Of a DNA stretch of 64,000 bases, positions 27,637 through 35,866 are shown one piece after another. The stretch is taken from positions 248,001 to 312,000 of the forward strand of contig NZ_FNON01000004.1 of assembly GCF_900107045.1 (NCBI RefSeq). Reading direction: 5' to 3'. Every line of letters begins with the position of its first letter. Position 1 is the stretch's first letter. The position numbers and the translations under genes were made by a program. Source of the stretch: Amycolatopsis xylanica. GTDB lineage: Bacteria; Actinomycetota; Actinomycetes; Mycobacteriales; Pseudonocardiaceae. The notes below the pieces were generated by a model. That model made no database searches. It had not been told where the DNA came from and saw nothing but the letters and a program-made list of their open reading frames with translations.

Positions 27637-28994
27637 GACGCGATCACCTCGTGAAGATCGTCTGGAAGGTCGTCGGAGTGAGCGTAAGGCCCCACGACGG
27701 CGGCCGCCGACACGCCACCCGGTCGGCGAAGGAGAGTGCGAGCGAGCGCACAGACCTCTTCGGTCGTCACCGCGTCGATGCGCGCGACCGTGTCGTCCAC
27801 GCCCAGGTAGCGGCCGTAATTGAGCTCGTTCTTGCCGATCCGCGACATCCGCGACGACGTGTCCTCCAGGCCCAGCACGAGCCCGCCGCGCAGCTGTCCC
27901 TTGGCGCGCTTGACCTCCGCGTCGGTCAGGCCGTCCAGCGCGACGCCGTCGAGCACCTCGCGGATCACGCCCGCCACCTCGCCGAGCTTCTCCGGCTGGC
28001 AGCCCGCGTAAACGGCCATGTGCCCGGTGTCGGAGTAGCTCGCGGTCGACGAGTACACCTGGTACGCCAGGCCACGGCGCTCGCGGATCTCCTGAAACAG
28101 CCGGGAGCTCATGCCGCCGCCGATCGCCGCGTTCAGCACCGACAGCGCGAACCGGCGGTCGTCGTGGCGGGACAGTGCCTTGAGGCCGAGCATGACGTGC
28201 GCCTGCTCGGTGTCGTCGGTGTGCAGCGCGAGTTTGCGCGTCACCGGGATGCGAGCGCGGCCCATGCGTGCGGCCACCGGCGTCTCGGCGCCACTGAGCC
28301 GATCGCGCAAAGCCTTGCGCACCAAGCGAAGCACCTGCGTGTGGTCGATGTTGCCCGCGACGGCGAGCACCATCCGGGGCATCGTGTAGCGGCGCTTGTA
28401 GAACCCGCGCAACGCCGACGCCGACATCCCGGTGATCGACTCCTCGGTGCCCAGCACCGGCAGCCCGAGCGGGTGACTGCCCAGTATCGCGCTGACGAAG
28501 GTCTCGTGCAGCAGGTCCTCGGGGTCGTCGTCGCGCATGGCGATCTCTTCGAGCACGACGCTGCGTTCGGTGTCCACGTCGGCGTCCGCGCACAGCGCCT
28601 CGAAGACCACGTCGGTCACCAGGTCCATCGCCAGCGGGAGGTCCTGGTCGAGCACCTGCGCGTAGTAGCAGGTGTGCTCCTTGGCGGTGAACGCGTTGAA
28701 CTCGCCGCCGACCGCGTCGATCTCCTCGGCGATCTGGGTGGCGTCGCGGTTCGCGGTTCCCTTGAACAGCAAGTGTTCCAGGTAGTGCGCGGCGCCCGCG
28801 ACGTTCGACGGCTCGTCACGCGAGCCCACGCCGACCCACAGCCCGACGGTCGCCGACCGCGAGGCCGGGACGTGCTCGGTGATCACCCGTAGCCCACCGG
28901 CCAGCACCGTCCGCTTGACCACCGCACCGTCCGAAGTGGACTCCAGCGTGCGGGTACTGCCTATCGCCTGCTCAAACCCGGGAATCTGCGCCAT
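27633..28994 (-). CDS. M16 family zinc metallopeptidase (PepR-like)
   Basis: The 453-residue peptidase carries the inverted zinc motif HYLEH (His70, Glu73, His74) with the downstream Glu in 'AFTAKEHTCYYAQVL', followed by the inactive second M16 repeat with 'GIGSGMSSRLFQEIRE'-type sequence (here GGGMSSRLFQEIRERRGLAY). It corresponds to the mycobacterial gene after pnp (Rv2782c, pepR). AAGGAT precedes the ATG. It is separated from pnp by a hairpin terminator. Confidence 0.95.
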   Translation of the reverse strand: MAQIPGFEQAIGSTRTLESTSDGAVVKRTVLAGGLRVITEHVPASRSATVGLWVGVGSRDEPSNVAGAAHYLEHLLFKGTANRDATQIAEEIDAVGGEFNAFTAKEHTCYYAQVLDQDLPLAMDLVTDVVFEALCADADVDTERSVVLEEIAMRDDDPEDLLHETFVSAILGSHPLGLPVLGTEESITGMSASALRGFYKRRYTMPRMVLAVAGNIDHTQVLRLVRKALRDRLSGAETPVAARMGRARIPVTRKLALHTDDTEQAHVMLGLKALSRHDDRRFALSVLNAAIGGGMSSRLFQEIRERRGLAYQVYSSTASYSDTGHMAVYAGCQPEKLGEVAGVIREVLDGVALDGLTDAEVKRAKGQLRGGLVLGLEDTSSRMSRIGKNELNYGRYLGVDDTVARIDAVTTEEVCALARTLLRRPGGVSAAAVVGPYAHSDDLPDDLHEVIAS

Positions 28995-29021
28995 GATCCT
29001 TCACATGCCTAACGTGTGCGC

Positions 29022-29055
29022 AAAGGCCTCCTTCACACGGGTGAAGGAGGCCTTT
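29022..29055. terminator. 15-bp-stem hairpin after pnp
   Basis: AAAGGCCTCCTTCAC (29022-29036), loop ACGG, GTGAAGGAGGCCTTT (29041-29055): a perfect stem with A/T ends in both directions. It lies 24 bp after the pnp stop and upstream of the M16 gene start. Confidence 0.85.
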
Positions 29056-29079
29056 ACGAGCCACTTATGAGAAACAGAC

Positions 29080-31317
29080 CTACTTGGCTTCGGCGGCCTC
29101 GGCCTCGGCGGGCTTCGCGGCCTCTTCCTCTTCGCGGACCACGATGAGGGAGATCTTGCCGCGGTTGTCGATGTCGGCGATCTCCACGCGGAGCTTGTCA
29201 CCGACGTTCACGACGTCCTCGACCTTGGCGATGCGCTTGCCGTTGCCCAGCTTCGAGATGTGCACCAGCCCGTCGCGGCCCGGGAGCAGCGAGACGAAGG
29301 CGCCGAAGGCGGCCGTCTTGACGACGGTGCCCAGGAAGCGCTCGCCCACCTTCGGGAGCTGCGGGTTGGCGATGGCGTTGATCTTGTCGATCGCGGCCTG
29401 CGCGGACGGGCCGTCCGCGGCACCGACGTAGATCGTGCCGTCATCCTCGATGGAGATGTCGGCGCCGGTCTCCTCGGTGATCGAGTTGATCATCTTGCCC
29501 TTCGGCCCGATGACCTCGCCGATCTTGTCGACCGGGACCTTCACGCTGGTGACGCGCGGGGCGAACGGGCTCATCTCGTCCGGGCCGTCGATCGCCTCGG
29601 CGATGACCTCCAGGATGGTGAGACGGGCGTCCTTCGCCTGGTTCAGCGCGGCGGCGAGCACCTCGGAGGGGATGCCGTCGAGCTTGGTGTCCAGCTGCAG
29701 CGCGGTGATCAGGTCCTTGGTGCCCGCGACCTTGAAGTCCATGTCGCCCATGGCGTCTTCGGCACCGAGGATGTCGGTCAGCGCGACGTAGCGGGTCTCG
29801 CCGTCGACCTCGTCGGAGATGAGGCCCATGGCGATACCGGCGACCGGCGCCTTCAGCGGCACACCGGCGTTGTAGAGGCCCATGGTGGACGCGCAGACCG
29901 AGCCCATCGAGGTCGAGCCGTTGGAGCCCAGCGCCTCGGAGACCTGGCGGATCGCGTACGGGAACTCGTCACGCTTCGGCAGCACCGGCAGCAGCGCGCG
30001 CTCGGCGAGCATGCCGTGGCCGATCTCGCGCCGCTTCGGCGAGCCGACGCGGCCGGTCTCGCCGGTGGAGAACGGCGGGAAGTTGTAGTGGTGCATGTAG
30101 CGCTTGTGCGTCTCCGGGGACAGCGCGTCGATCTGCTGCTCCAGGCGGAGCATGTTCAGCGTGGTGACACCCAGGATCTGGGTCTCGCCGCGCTCGAACA
30201 GCGCCGAGCCGTGCGCACGGGGGATGACCGAGACCTCAGCGGAGAGCTGGCGGATGTCGGTCAGGCCACGGCCGTCCATGCGGATCTTGTCCGTGAGGAC
30301 GCGCTTGCGCATGATCTTCTTCGACAGCGACTTGAAGGCCGCGCCGATCTCCTTCTCGCGGCCCTCGAAGGCCTCGCCCTCGCCGACGCCGATCTTCTCG
30401 AGCACGGCGACCTTGACGGCGTCGGTGGCGGCGTCACGGTCCTGCTTGCCCGGGATCTGCAGCGCGGCGGCGAGGTCGTCGGTCGCGGTCGCGGCGACGG
30501 CGTCGTACGCGTCCTGCTCGTAGGGCAGGTAGACCGGGAACTCGCCGGTCGGCTTCGCGGCGACCTCGGCCAGGCGCTGCTGCGCCTCGCACAGGGCGCG
30601 GATGAACGGCTTCGCGGCCTCGAGGCCCTCGGCGACGGTCTTCTCGTTCGGGCCCTGCGCGCCCGCGGCGACCAGGTCGAGCGTGTTCTCGGTGCCCTCG
30701 GCCTCGACCATCATGATGGCGACGTCGTCACCGACGATGCGGCCGGCGACCACCATGTTGAAGGTGGCCTCCTCCAGCTGCTTCCAGGTCGGGAAGCCGA
30801 CCCACTGGCCGTCGATCAGCGCGACGCGGACGCCGCCGATCGGGCCGGAGAACGGCAGGCCCGCGATCTGGGTGGAGGCGGACGCGGCGTTGATCGCCAG
30901 CACGTCGTACGGGTCGTCCGGGTTGAGGCTCTGGACGGTGATGACGACCTGGATCTCGTTGCGGAGACCGTCGGTGAAGGACGGGCGCAGCGGCCGGTCG
31001 ATCAGGCGGGCGGTGAGGATCGCGTCGGTGGACGGGCGGCCCTCGCGGCGGAAGAACGCGCCGGGGATGCGGCCCGCGGCGTACATGCGCTCTTCGACGT
31101 CGACGGTCAGCGGGAAGAAGTCGAAGTGCTCCTTCGGGTGCTTCGAGGCGGTGGTCGCCGAGAGCAGCATGGTCTCTTCGTCGAGGTACGCGACGACGGC
31201 GCCCGCGGCCTGACGGGCCAGGCGGCCGGTCTCGAAGCGGACGGTGCGGGTGCCGAAACGGCCGTTGTCGAGAACGGCTTCGGTTTCGTGCACGGTGACT
31301 CCGGTGGAGTCGGTCAT
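29080..31317 (-). CDS. pnp: Polyribonucleotide nucleotidyltransferase
   Basis: The 745-residue trimeric phosphorolytic 3'-5' exoribonuclease/polymerase has two RNase PH cores ('GRIPGAFFRREGRPSTDAILTARLIDRPLRP', 'PPFSTGETGRVGSPKRREIGHGMLAERAL'), a KH domain ('VIGPKGKMINSITEETGADISIEDDG') and an S1 domain ('GERFLGTVVKTAAFGAFVSLLPGRDGLVHIS'). The ATG at 31317 has GAGGAG at proper spacing. A longer frame runs into the structured rpsO-pnp spacer and is not used. Confidence 0.98.
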   Translation of the reverse strand: MTDSTGVTVHETEAVLDNGRFGTRTVRFETGRLARQAAGAVVAYLDEETMLLSATTASKHPKEHFDFFPLTVDVEERMYAAGRIPGAFFRREGRPSTDAILTARLIDRPLRPSFTDGLRNEIQVVITVQSLNPDDPYDVLAINAASASTQIAGLPFSGPIGGVRVALIDGQWVGFPTWKQLEEATFNMVVAGRIVGDDVAIMMVEAEGTENTLDLVAAGAQGPNEKTVAEGLEAAKPFIRALCEAQQRLAEVAAKPTGEFPVYLPYEQDAYDAVAATATDDLAAALQIPGKQDRDAATDAVKVAVLEKIGVGEGEAFEGREKEIGAAFKSLSKKIMRKRVLTDKIRMDGRGLTDIRQLSAEVSVIPRAHGSALFERGETQILGVTTLNMLRLEQQIDALSPETHKRYMHHYNFPPFSTGETGRVGSPKRREIGHGMLAERALLPVLPKRDEFPYAIRQVSEALGSNGSTSMGSVCASTMGLYNAGVPLKAPVAGIAMGLISDEVDGETRYVALTDILGAEDAMGDMDFKVAGTKDLITALQLDTKLDGIPSEVLAAALNQAKDARLTILEVIAEAIDGPDEMSPFAPRVTSVKVPVDKIGEVIGPKGKMINSITEETGADISIEDDGTIYVGAADGPSAQAAIDKINAIANPQLPKVGERFLGTVVKTAAFGAFVSLLPGRDGLVHISKLGNGKRIAKVEDVVNVGDKLRVEIADIDNRGKISLIVVREEEEAAKPAEAEAAEAK

Positions 31318-31500
31318 AGGGTGTATCTCCTCTTTGGTTCCTTCGTGACGGCGCGAGTCTCCCACCCTGGGACCCATTTCGCCTGAGGACGTTCGAGGAA
31401 AGAGGCCGGTCTTCGATCGAAGCCTCCGGGCCTCGTGCCCGGAAACCACTACCGAGGACCGGCGGACGGCTCCTGCGAACGCGCTCGCGCCGGTTCTAGA
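31318..31500 (-). promoter_or_regulatory. pnp: Structured pnp leader
   Basis: The rpsO-pnp spacer carries several stems: ACCGGCG/CGCCGGT (31458-31464 with 31488-31494), TCCGGGC/GCCCGGA (31425-31431 with 31437-31443) and the palindrome CTTCGATCGAAG (31411-31422). In other bacteria, hairpins here are cut by RNase III and used for PNPase autoregulation; the same is inferred here. Confidence 0.55.
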
Positions 31501-31535
31501 CCGAGGGGGAGCGACCGTCGGCCACTCCCCCTCGG
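31501..31535 (-). terminator. GC-rich hairpin after rpsO
   Basis: CCGAGGGGGAG (31501-31511) pairs perfectly with CTCCCCCTCGG (31525-31535), 8 bp after the rpsO stop. No T-run follows, so it may attenuate or be an RNase site rather than a full terminator. Confidence 0.6.
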
Positions 31536-31542
31536 GGTCAAG

Positions 31543-31812
31543 CTATCGGCGGAGGCCGAGACGCTGGATCAGCGCGCGGTACCGCTCGATGTCCACCTTC
31601 ATCACGTAGTTGAGCAGCCGGCGGCGACGGCCGACCAGCAGCAGCAGCCCGCGACGCGAGTGGTGGTCGTGCTTGTGAGCCTTGAGGTGCTCGGTGAGGC
31701 CGACGATGCGCTTGGTGAGCAGCGCGACCTGGGCTTCGGGGGATCCGGTGTCCGAGTCGTGCACGCCGTACTCGGAAAGGATCGACTTCTTCTCTTCGGT
31801 GGACAGAGCCAC
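31543..31812 (-). CDS. rpsO: 30S ribosomal protein S15
   Basis: The 89-residue protein is full length for S15, which binds 16S rRNA helices 20-22. It has the conserved 'HDSDTGSPEAQVALLTKRI' and 'HKHDHHSRRGLLLLVGRRRRLLNYV'. The GTG start follows AGGAG with seven bases between. Confidence 0.98.
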   Translation of the reverse strand: MALSTEEKKSILSEYGVHDSDTGSPEAQVALLTKRIVGLTEHLKAHKHDHHSRRGLLLLVGRRRRLLNYVMKVDIERYRALIQRLGLRR

Positions 31813-31933
31813 TGACTAACTCCTAGTTTTCTGGTGCCGTGTGGCCCGGACGATCGATCACGCCGGGTGAGACGGTCACGGCCGCCACGGACTGCAGCCG
31901 GACCCAACTGTCAAGGTTACGCCAGCAGCGGGT

Positions 31934-32422
31934 TCAGCCGTTCAGCGGGTAGCGTTCGACCACCCGGTAGCTGGTCCCGCGCTCGTCACGGTCGCTGCGC
32001 ATGAGGACTGCCTCCCGCGCGACCCACGGCTCGGTGCGGAATGGCATCAGGCGCTCGGCCCAGGCCTTGCCCGCATCCGGATCTTCCTTAGCGTAGCGCG
32101 CGAGCGTCAGATGCGGACGGTATTTTCGGCCGTCCGCGCCCGCTCCGGCCGCGGCCGCCAGCTCGGCGAGCTCCTCACCTGCGACGTTCAACCACAGCAC
32201 GCCGGGAAATGTTCCCGCGCCCTCGATCCACAGGCGGGGTGCGGGGCGGCCACTCAGCGCGAGATCCGGGATCTCGGGCACGTCGCCGTAGTAGCCCAGC
32301 GTCACATGCCAGTTCGACGGCGGAGACCAGCGCAGCGCGGGGTCGACGCCCTGGCGGGCGAGCTCCGCCTCCAACGCCGTGACGACGTCTTCGGGCGGGA
32401 GGAGCGCCGTGAAAAGAATCAT
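31934..32422 (-). CDS. 2'-5' RNA ligase / 2H phosphoesterase family protein
   Basis: The 162-residue protein has the two HxT motifs of the 2H superfamily, 'WHVTLGYYG' (~38) and 'HLTLARYA' (~104). Such proteins act as RNA 2',3'-cyclic phosphodiesterases. The start overlaps the stop of the upstream HTH gene by 4 bp, so the pair forms an operon between ribF and rpsO. Confidence 0.9.
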   Translation of the reverse strand: MILFTALLPPEDVVTALEAELARQGVDPALRWSPPSNWHVTLGYYGDVPEIPDLALSGRPAPRLWIEGAGTFPGVLWLNVAGEELAELAAAAGAGADGRKYRPHLTLARYAKEDPDAGKAWAERLMPFRTEPWVAREAVLMRSDRDERGTSYRVVERYPLNG

Positions 32423-32913
32423 GGGGCCTGCTTGCCCGCGCGGCGGAGCAGGTCGGCCAGCGCCGGGAAATCCTCGTCGAGCCGCTTGGCGGCCTCGTTC
32501 AGGTCCTCGTCCTCGGCGATCTCGCGCAGCGCGGCGAACACCGAGTGGTCGTCGGCGACCGCGCCGACCGGGATGCTGTCGCGGCCGACGGTCGGCCGCG
32601 AGTCGCGGACGTCCTCGAGTGCCTGCTGCATCGCGTCGCGGTGGCCCGCGGCGACACCGGGCACCAGGATCTTGCGCTCCAGCATGATCATCCTGGCGAG
32701 CACGACCGGGTTGCCGATCTTGGCGCGCCGGCCGCTCATCACCTGGCTGAGCATCGGGGCGCTGATGCCCAGCACTTCGGCGAGGAAGGCCTGCGAAACG
32801 TCGAAGGCGACCACCAGCCTGCGCACGCGGTCACCCAGCGGCTCCCCGTACCACTCGCGCTGCAACGCGATGTTCCGCTGGACGATCTTGTGGTCCTCCA
32901 CTGTGCTCCGCAC
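32419..32913 (-). CDS. XRE-type helix-turn-helix regulator
   Basis: The 164-residue protein has an N-terminal HTH ('AFDVSQAFLAEVLGISAPMLSQVMSGRRAKIGNPVVLARMIMLER', ~36-80) and an acidic helical C-terminus. It is coupled to the 2H phosphoesterase gene. GTG 32913 and GTG 32901 are both possible starts. The target is unknown; the location in the ribF-rpsO gap suggests a housekeeping role. Confidence 0.85.
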   Translation of the reverse strand: MRSTVEDHKIVQRNIALQREWYGEPLGDRVRRLVVAFDVSQAFLAEVLGISAPMLSQVMSGRRAKIGNPVVLARMIMLERKILVPGVAAGHRDAMQQALEDVRDSRPTVGRDSIPVGAVADDHSVFAALREIAEDEDLNEAAKRLDEDFPALADLLRRAGKQAP

Positions 32914-32988
32914 TCCCCTTACGTTCGGCTTGCTTGTGCCCCGTCAAGCATCTTGCCAGGTGGGACGTCGTGCCAGTGCGATTTCCGG

Positions 32989-33966
32989 CTAATCGCCCAG
33001 TTCCAGCGCCTTGCGCGTGCGGACCACGTCGTCGTCGATCTGGGTGACCAGCTCCTCGGACGAGTTGAATTTCACCTGGTCACGCAGCTTCGCCACGAAG
33101 TCGAGCGCGACGTGCTGGCCGTAGAAGTCCTCGTCTATGTCGAGTACGAACGCCTCGACCGTGCGTTCGCGGCCGGAGAAGGTCGGATTGGTGCCGACCG
33201 AGACCGCGGCGGGCAGCCTGCGGCTCGGGTCAGCCGATCGAGTGAACCAGCAGCTGTACACGCCGTCGGCGGGCACCGCGGCGAAGCGCGGCGTCGACAG
33301 GTTCGCCGTCGGGTAGCCGAGGTCGTGCCCGCGGCCGTCGCCCTTGACGACGATGCCCTCGAGGCGGTGCGGGCGCCCGAGCGCCTCGGCGGCGGCCTGC
33401 ACGTCACCCGCGTCGATGCAGGAGCGCACGTACGTCGACGAGAAGGTGATCTCGCTTTCCGCGACCGACCGGCCCTGCAGCTCGGCGCCCTGCGCGGTGA
33501 ACCCGAAGCGCTTGCCCAGCGTGCGCAGCAGTTCGACGTCGCCGGCGGCCTTGTTGCCGAAGGTGAAGTTCTCGCCGACGATCACCGCGGCCGCGTGCAG
33601 CCGGTCGACGAGCACCTCGTGCACGAACTCGTGCGGGCTCAGCCTGGACAGCTCCAGCGTGAACGGCAGCACCGCGAAGACGTCCGCGCCCAGCCCCTCG
33701 ACCAGCTCGGCCTTGCGGCGCAGCGTGGTCAGCTGCGCCGGGTGGCTGCCGGGGCGGATCACCTCGGACGGGTGCGGGTCGAAGGTCAGCACCACGGCGG
33801 GCAGCCCGCGCTCGGCCGCGACCTCCACGGTCCGGTTGATCAGCACCTGGTGTCCCCGGTGCACGCCGTCGAAGACCCCGATCGTGACGACGCACCGGCC
33901 CCAGCCACTGGGGAGGTCTCCCAAACCACGCCAACGCTGCACTTCGCCCGCCTTCCCCATCGACAC
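32989..33966 (-). CDS. ribF: Bifunctional riboflavin kinase / FAD synthetase
   Basis: The ~325-residue enzyme makes FMN then FAD from riboflavin. The N-terminal nucleotidyltransferase has 'GVFDGVHRGHQVLI' (HxGH-type). The C-terminal flavokinase has 'GRGHDLGYPTANL' and 'EAFVLDIDEDFYGQ'. GTG 33966 is preferred: TAGGGT at 33974-33979 sits seven bases upstream (leaderless). An upstream GTG at 33975 overlaps that box, and ATG 33960 is a further alternative. No FMN riboswitch is visible. It lies just downstream of truB. Confidence 0.95.
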   Translation of the reverse strand: MSMGKAGEVQRWRGLGDLPSGWGRCVVTIGVFDGVHRGHQVLINRTVEVAAERGLPAVVLTFDPHPSEVIRPGSHPAQLTTLRRKAELVEGLGADVFAVLPFTLELSRLSPHEFVHEVLVDRLHAAAVIVGENFTFGNKAAGDVELLRTLGKRFGFTAQGAELQGRSVAESEITFSSTYVRSCIDAGDVQAAAEALGRPHRLEGIVVKGDGRGHDLGYPTANLSTPRFAAVPADGVYSCWFTRSADPSRRLPAAVSVGTNPTFSGRERTVEAFVLDIDEDFYGQHVALDFVAKLRDQVKFNSSEELVTQIDDDVVRTRKALELGD

Positions 33967-33976
33967 GTTCCTCACC

Positions 33977-34882
33977 CTAGGCCGGAAGGAGCACTACCAC
34001 CGACTTGGCCACGCCCTCGGCGTCGGAAGCGAGAGCGAGGACACGTCCATCCGGTCCGAACAGCCCGTAGGTCCCCTCGATCCCGGCCGACGGGATCCTC
34101 TGTCCATATTGGACGGCTTTGGCGGTCGCCGCGTCGAGGTCCCGGCGCGGGAACGCCGCCGCCACGGCTGAATCTAGATCAAGTGACAGCTCGGGCTTCT
34201 CCTCAAGCTGATCGAGCGTGCGTGCCTTCGCCAGCGTGAACGGCCCGACCGTGGTGCGCCGCAACGCGAGCAGGTGACCGCCGACGCCGAGCGCGGCGCC
34301 GAGGTCACGCGCGAGCGCGCGCACGTACGTGCCCGAGGAGCATTCGACGATCGCGTCGAGTTCGATGCGGTCTTCCTCGCGGCGGGTGGCGAGCAGGTCG
34401 AACCGGTAGACGGTGACCGGGCGCGGCGGGATGACCACGTCCTCACCCGCGCGGACCCGCGCGTAGGCGCGCTTGCCGTCGATCTTGACCGCGCTGACCG
34501 CGCTGGGCACCTGCATGATGTCGCCGGTCAGCTCGGCGATCCCGGCGGCGATCGCTTCGTCGGTGACCTTGGCCGGGTCGGCCGTGGTGAGCACCTCGCC
34601 CTCGGCGTCGTCGGTGGTCGTCGAGGAGCCGAGCGAGAGGGTCGCGAGGTAGGTCTTGCGGTCGAGCGCGAGGTGGCCCAGCAGCTTGGTCGCGCGTTCG
34701 ATGCCCAGCACCAGCACGCCGGTGGCCATCGGGTCGAGGGTGCCGGCGTGGCCGACCTTGCGGGTGCCCATGAACCGCCGCGCCCTGGCGACGACATCGT
34801 GCGAGGTCATGCCAGCGGGCTTGTCGACGATGACGAGACCGGGCGGCGGGGCGGGACGGCGTGGCTTTTTCGGCTGGGACAC
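33977..34882 (-). CDS. truB: tRNA pseudouridine(55) synthase
   Basis: The 301-residue enzyme makes pseudouridine 55 in the T-loop of tRNAs. Catalytic Asp50 lies in 'VGHAGTLDPMATG'. 'RKTYLATLSLG' and 'CSSGTYVRALARDLG' are the other family motifs, and a short C-terminal PUA-like part follows. In mycobacteria truB lies between dinF and ribF; here 6.5 kb of accessory genes separate it from the MATE gene. Confidence 0.97.
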   Translation of the reverse strand: MSQPKKPRRPAPPPGLVIVDKPAGMTSHDVVARARRFMGTRKVGHAGTLDPMATGVLVLGIERATKLLGHLALDRKTYLATLSLGSSTTTDDAEGEVLTTADPAKVTDEAIAAGIAELTGDIMQVPSAVSAVKIDGKRAYARVRAGEDVVIPPRPVTVYRFDLLATRREEDRIELDAIVECSSGTYVRALARDLGAALGVGGHLLALRRTTVGPFTLAKARTLDQLEEKPELSLDLDSAVAAAFPRRDLDAATAKAVQYGQRIPSAGIEGTYGLFGPDGRVLALASDAEGVAKSVVVLLPA

Positions 34883-34891
34883 GCCGAAACC

Positions 34892-35383
34892 TTAAAGGTC
34901 GGCGACGTGGAAGCGGAGGCGGGTACTGGGCGCGCCGGACTCGTGGGCGTATGCGTCGTCGACCTCGACGGGCCCCGCGGCCACGGCACGGGCGACGGCG
35001 GGCCAGAAGGCCACGGCGGGCGCGTTGCCGTGGTCGAAGCTCAGCGTCCACTCGCCGGGATGGGTGGTGAAGAGCAGCCTGGCCGCCTCGGTCGCCACCC
35101 CCTGGCGCCGGAACTTGCGCAGCACGAAGAACTCGCCGACGTTCCAGTCTTCGGCGAGATCGCCGCGGACGAAGGCGAAGCCGGCGAGTTCGCCGTCGAC
35201 GGTGATGAACCAGGCCTCACGGTCGTCGCCCAGGAAGTAGTAGTCGAGGTACCGGTAGGTGAAGGTGCCGTGCGGGGTGAGCCGCTCGCCGCGGATCTCG
35301 GAGAAGTCGTAGAGGTAGAACTGGAGCAAGTTTTCCAGCACGGGCTTGTCGGCCTCGCCGGCGGGCACCAGTTCGACGGTCAT
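34892..35383 (-). CDS. GNAT N-acetyltransferase
   Basis: The 163-residue protein has an acetyl-CoA loop at 'FFVLRKFRRQGVATEAARLLF' (RxxGxA) and 'ENLLQFYLYDFSEI' near the N-terminus, a pattern common in small GNATs annotated as acetyltransferases of unknown substrate. It lies 9 bp upstream of truB on the same strand and is probably co-transcribed with it. Confidence 0.88.
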   Translation of the reverse strand: MTVELVPAGEADKPVLENLLQFYLYDFSEIRGERLTPHGTFTYRYLDYYFLGDDREAWFITVDGELAGFAFVRGDLAEDWNVGEFFVLRKFRRQGVATEAARLLFTTHPGEWTLSFDHGNAPAVAFWPAVARAVAAGPVEVDDAYAHESGAPSTRLRFHVADL

Positions 35384-35488
35384 GGCAGCAGTCTTTCAGC
35401 GCCCGCGAATCTTTTTTTCGCGCGACCGATGAGTTCCGGTGAGCCCGCCGGTATACCCCTGCGACCGACCACTACGCAGGAGGTTCCC

Positions 35489-35857
35489 ATGAACGAGATC
35501 AAGGCACTCTTCGACACCATCTACACCGCCTGGGCCGACAACGACGCCGACGCGTTCGCCGAGGTGTACCGCGAGGACGCGACCGTGACCATGCCCGGCG
35601 TGTTCCATCAGGGCAGGGCCGCCATCCACGCGCACATGAAGGCGGGCTTCGCCGGGCCGCTGCGTGGCTCGCGCGGGATCGACGAACCGCAGGACACCCG
35701 GATTCTCGGAAACACCGCTGTCGTGGTGAGCAAAGCTGGGATCATCATGGCCGGCGAGACCGAGGTCCCCGCCGAGCGCGAACGGCGCGCCACCTGGGTG
35801 CTGTCCAAGGAGGATGGCCGCTGGCTGGTCGCGGCGTACTCGAACACGCCTGCCTAG
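35489..35857 (+). CDS. SgcJ/EcaC (SnoaL-like) protein
   Basis: The 122-residue cystatin-like alpha+beta barrel has 'WADNDADAFAEVYREDATVTMPGVFHQGRAAIHAHMKAGF', typical of SgcJ/EcaC-family SnoaL-like proteins. It could be an enzyme or a small-ligand binder. CAGGAGGT precedes the ATG. It ends 9 bp before a sigma-factor gene that itself carries a SnoaL-like C-terminal domain, so the two are probably functionally linked. Confidence 0.88.
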   Translation: MNEIKALFDTIYTAWADNDADAFAEVYREDATVTMPGVFHQGRAAIHAHMKAGFAGPLRGSRGIDEPQDTRILGNTAVVVSKAGIIMAGETEVPAERERRATWVLSKEDGRWLVAAYSNTPA

Positions 35858-35866
35858 GGAGGCCCG

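Noticed and set aside
29260..31386. A 708-residue plus-strand frame opposite pnp
   Set aside because: Arg/Asp/Gly-rich shadow of PNPase with no domain.
33960..34000. FMN riboswitch before ribF
   Set aside because: Only 11 bp separate truB and ribF and there is no room for an RFN element.
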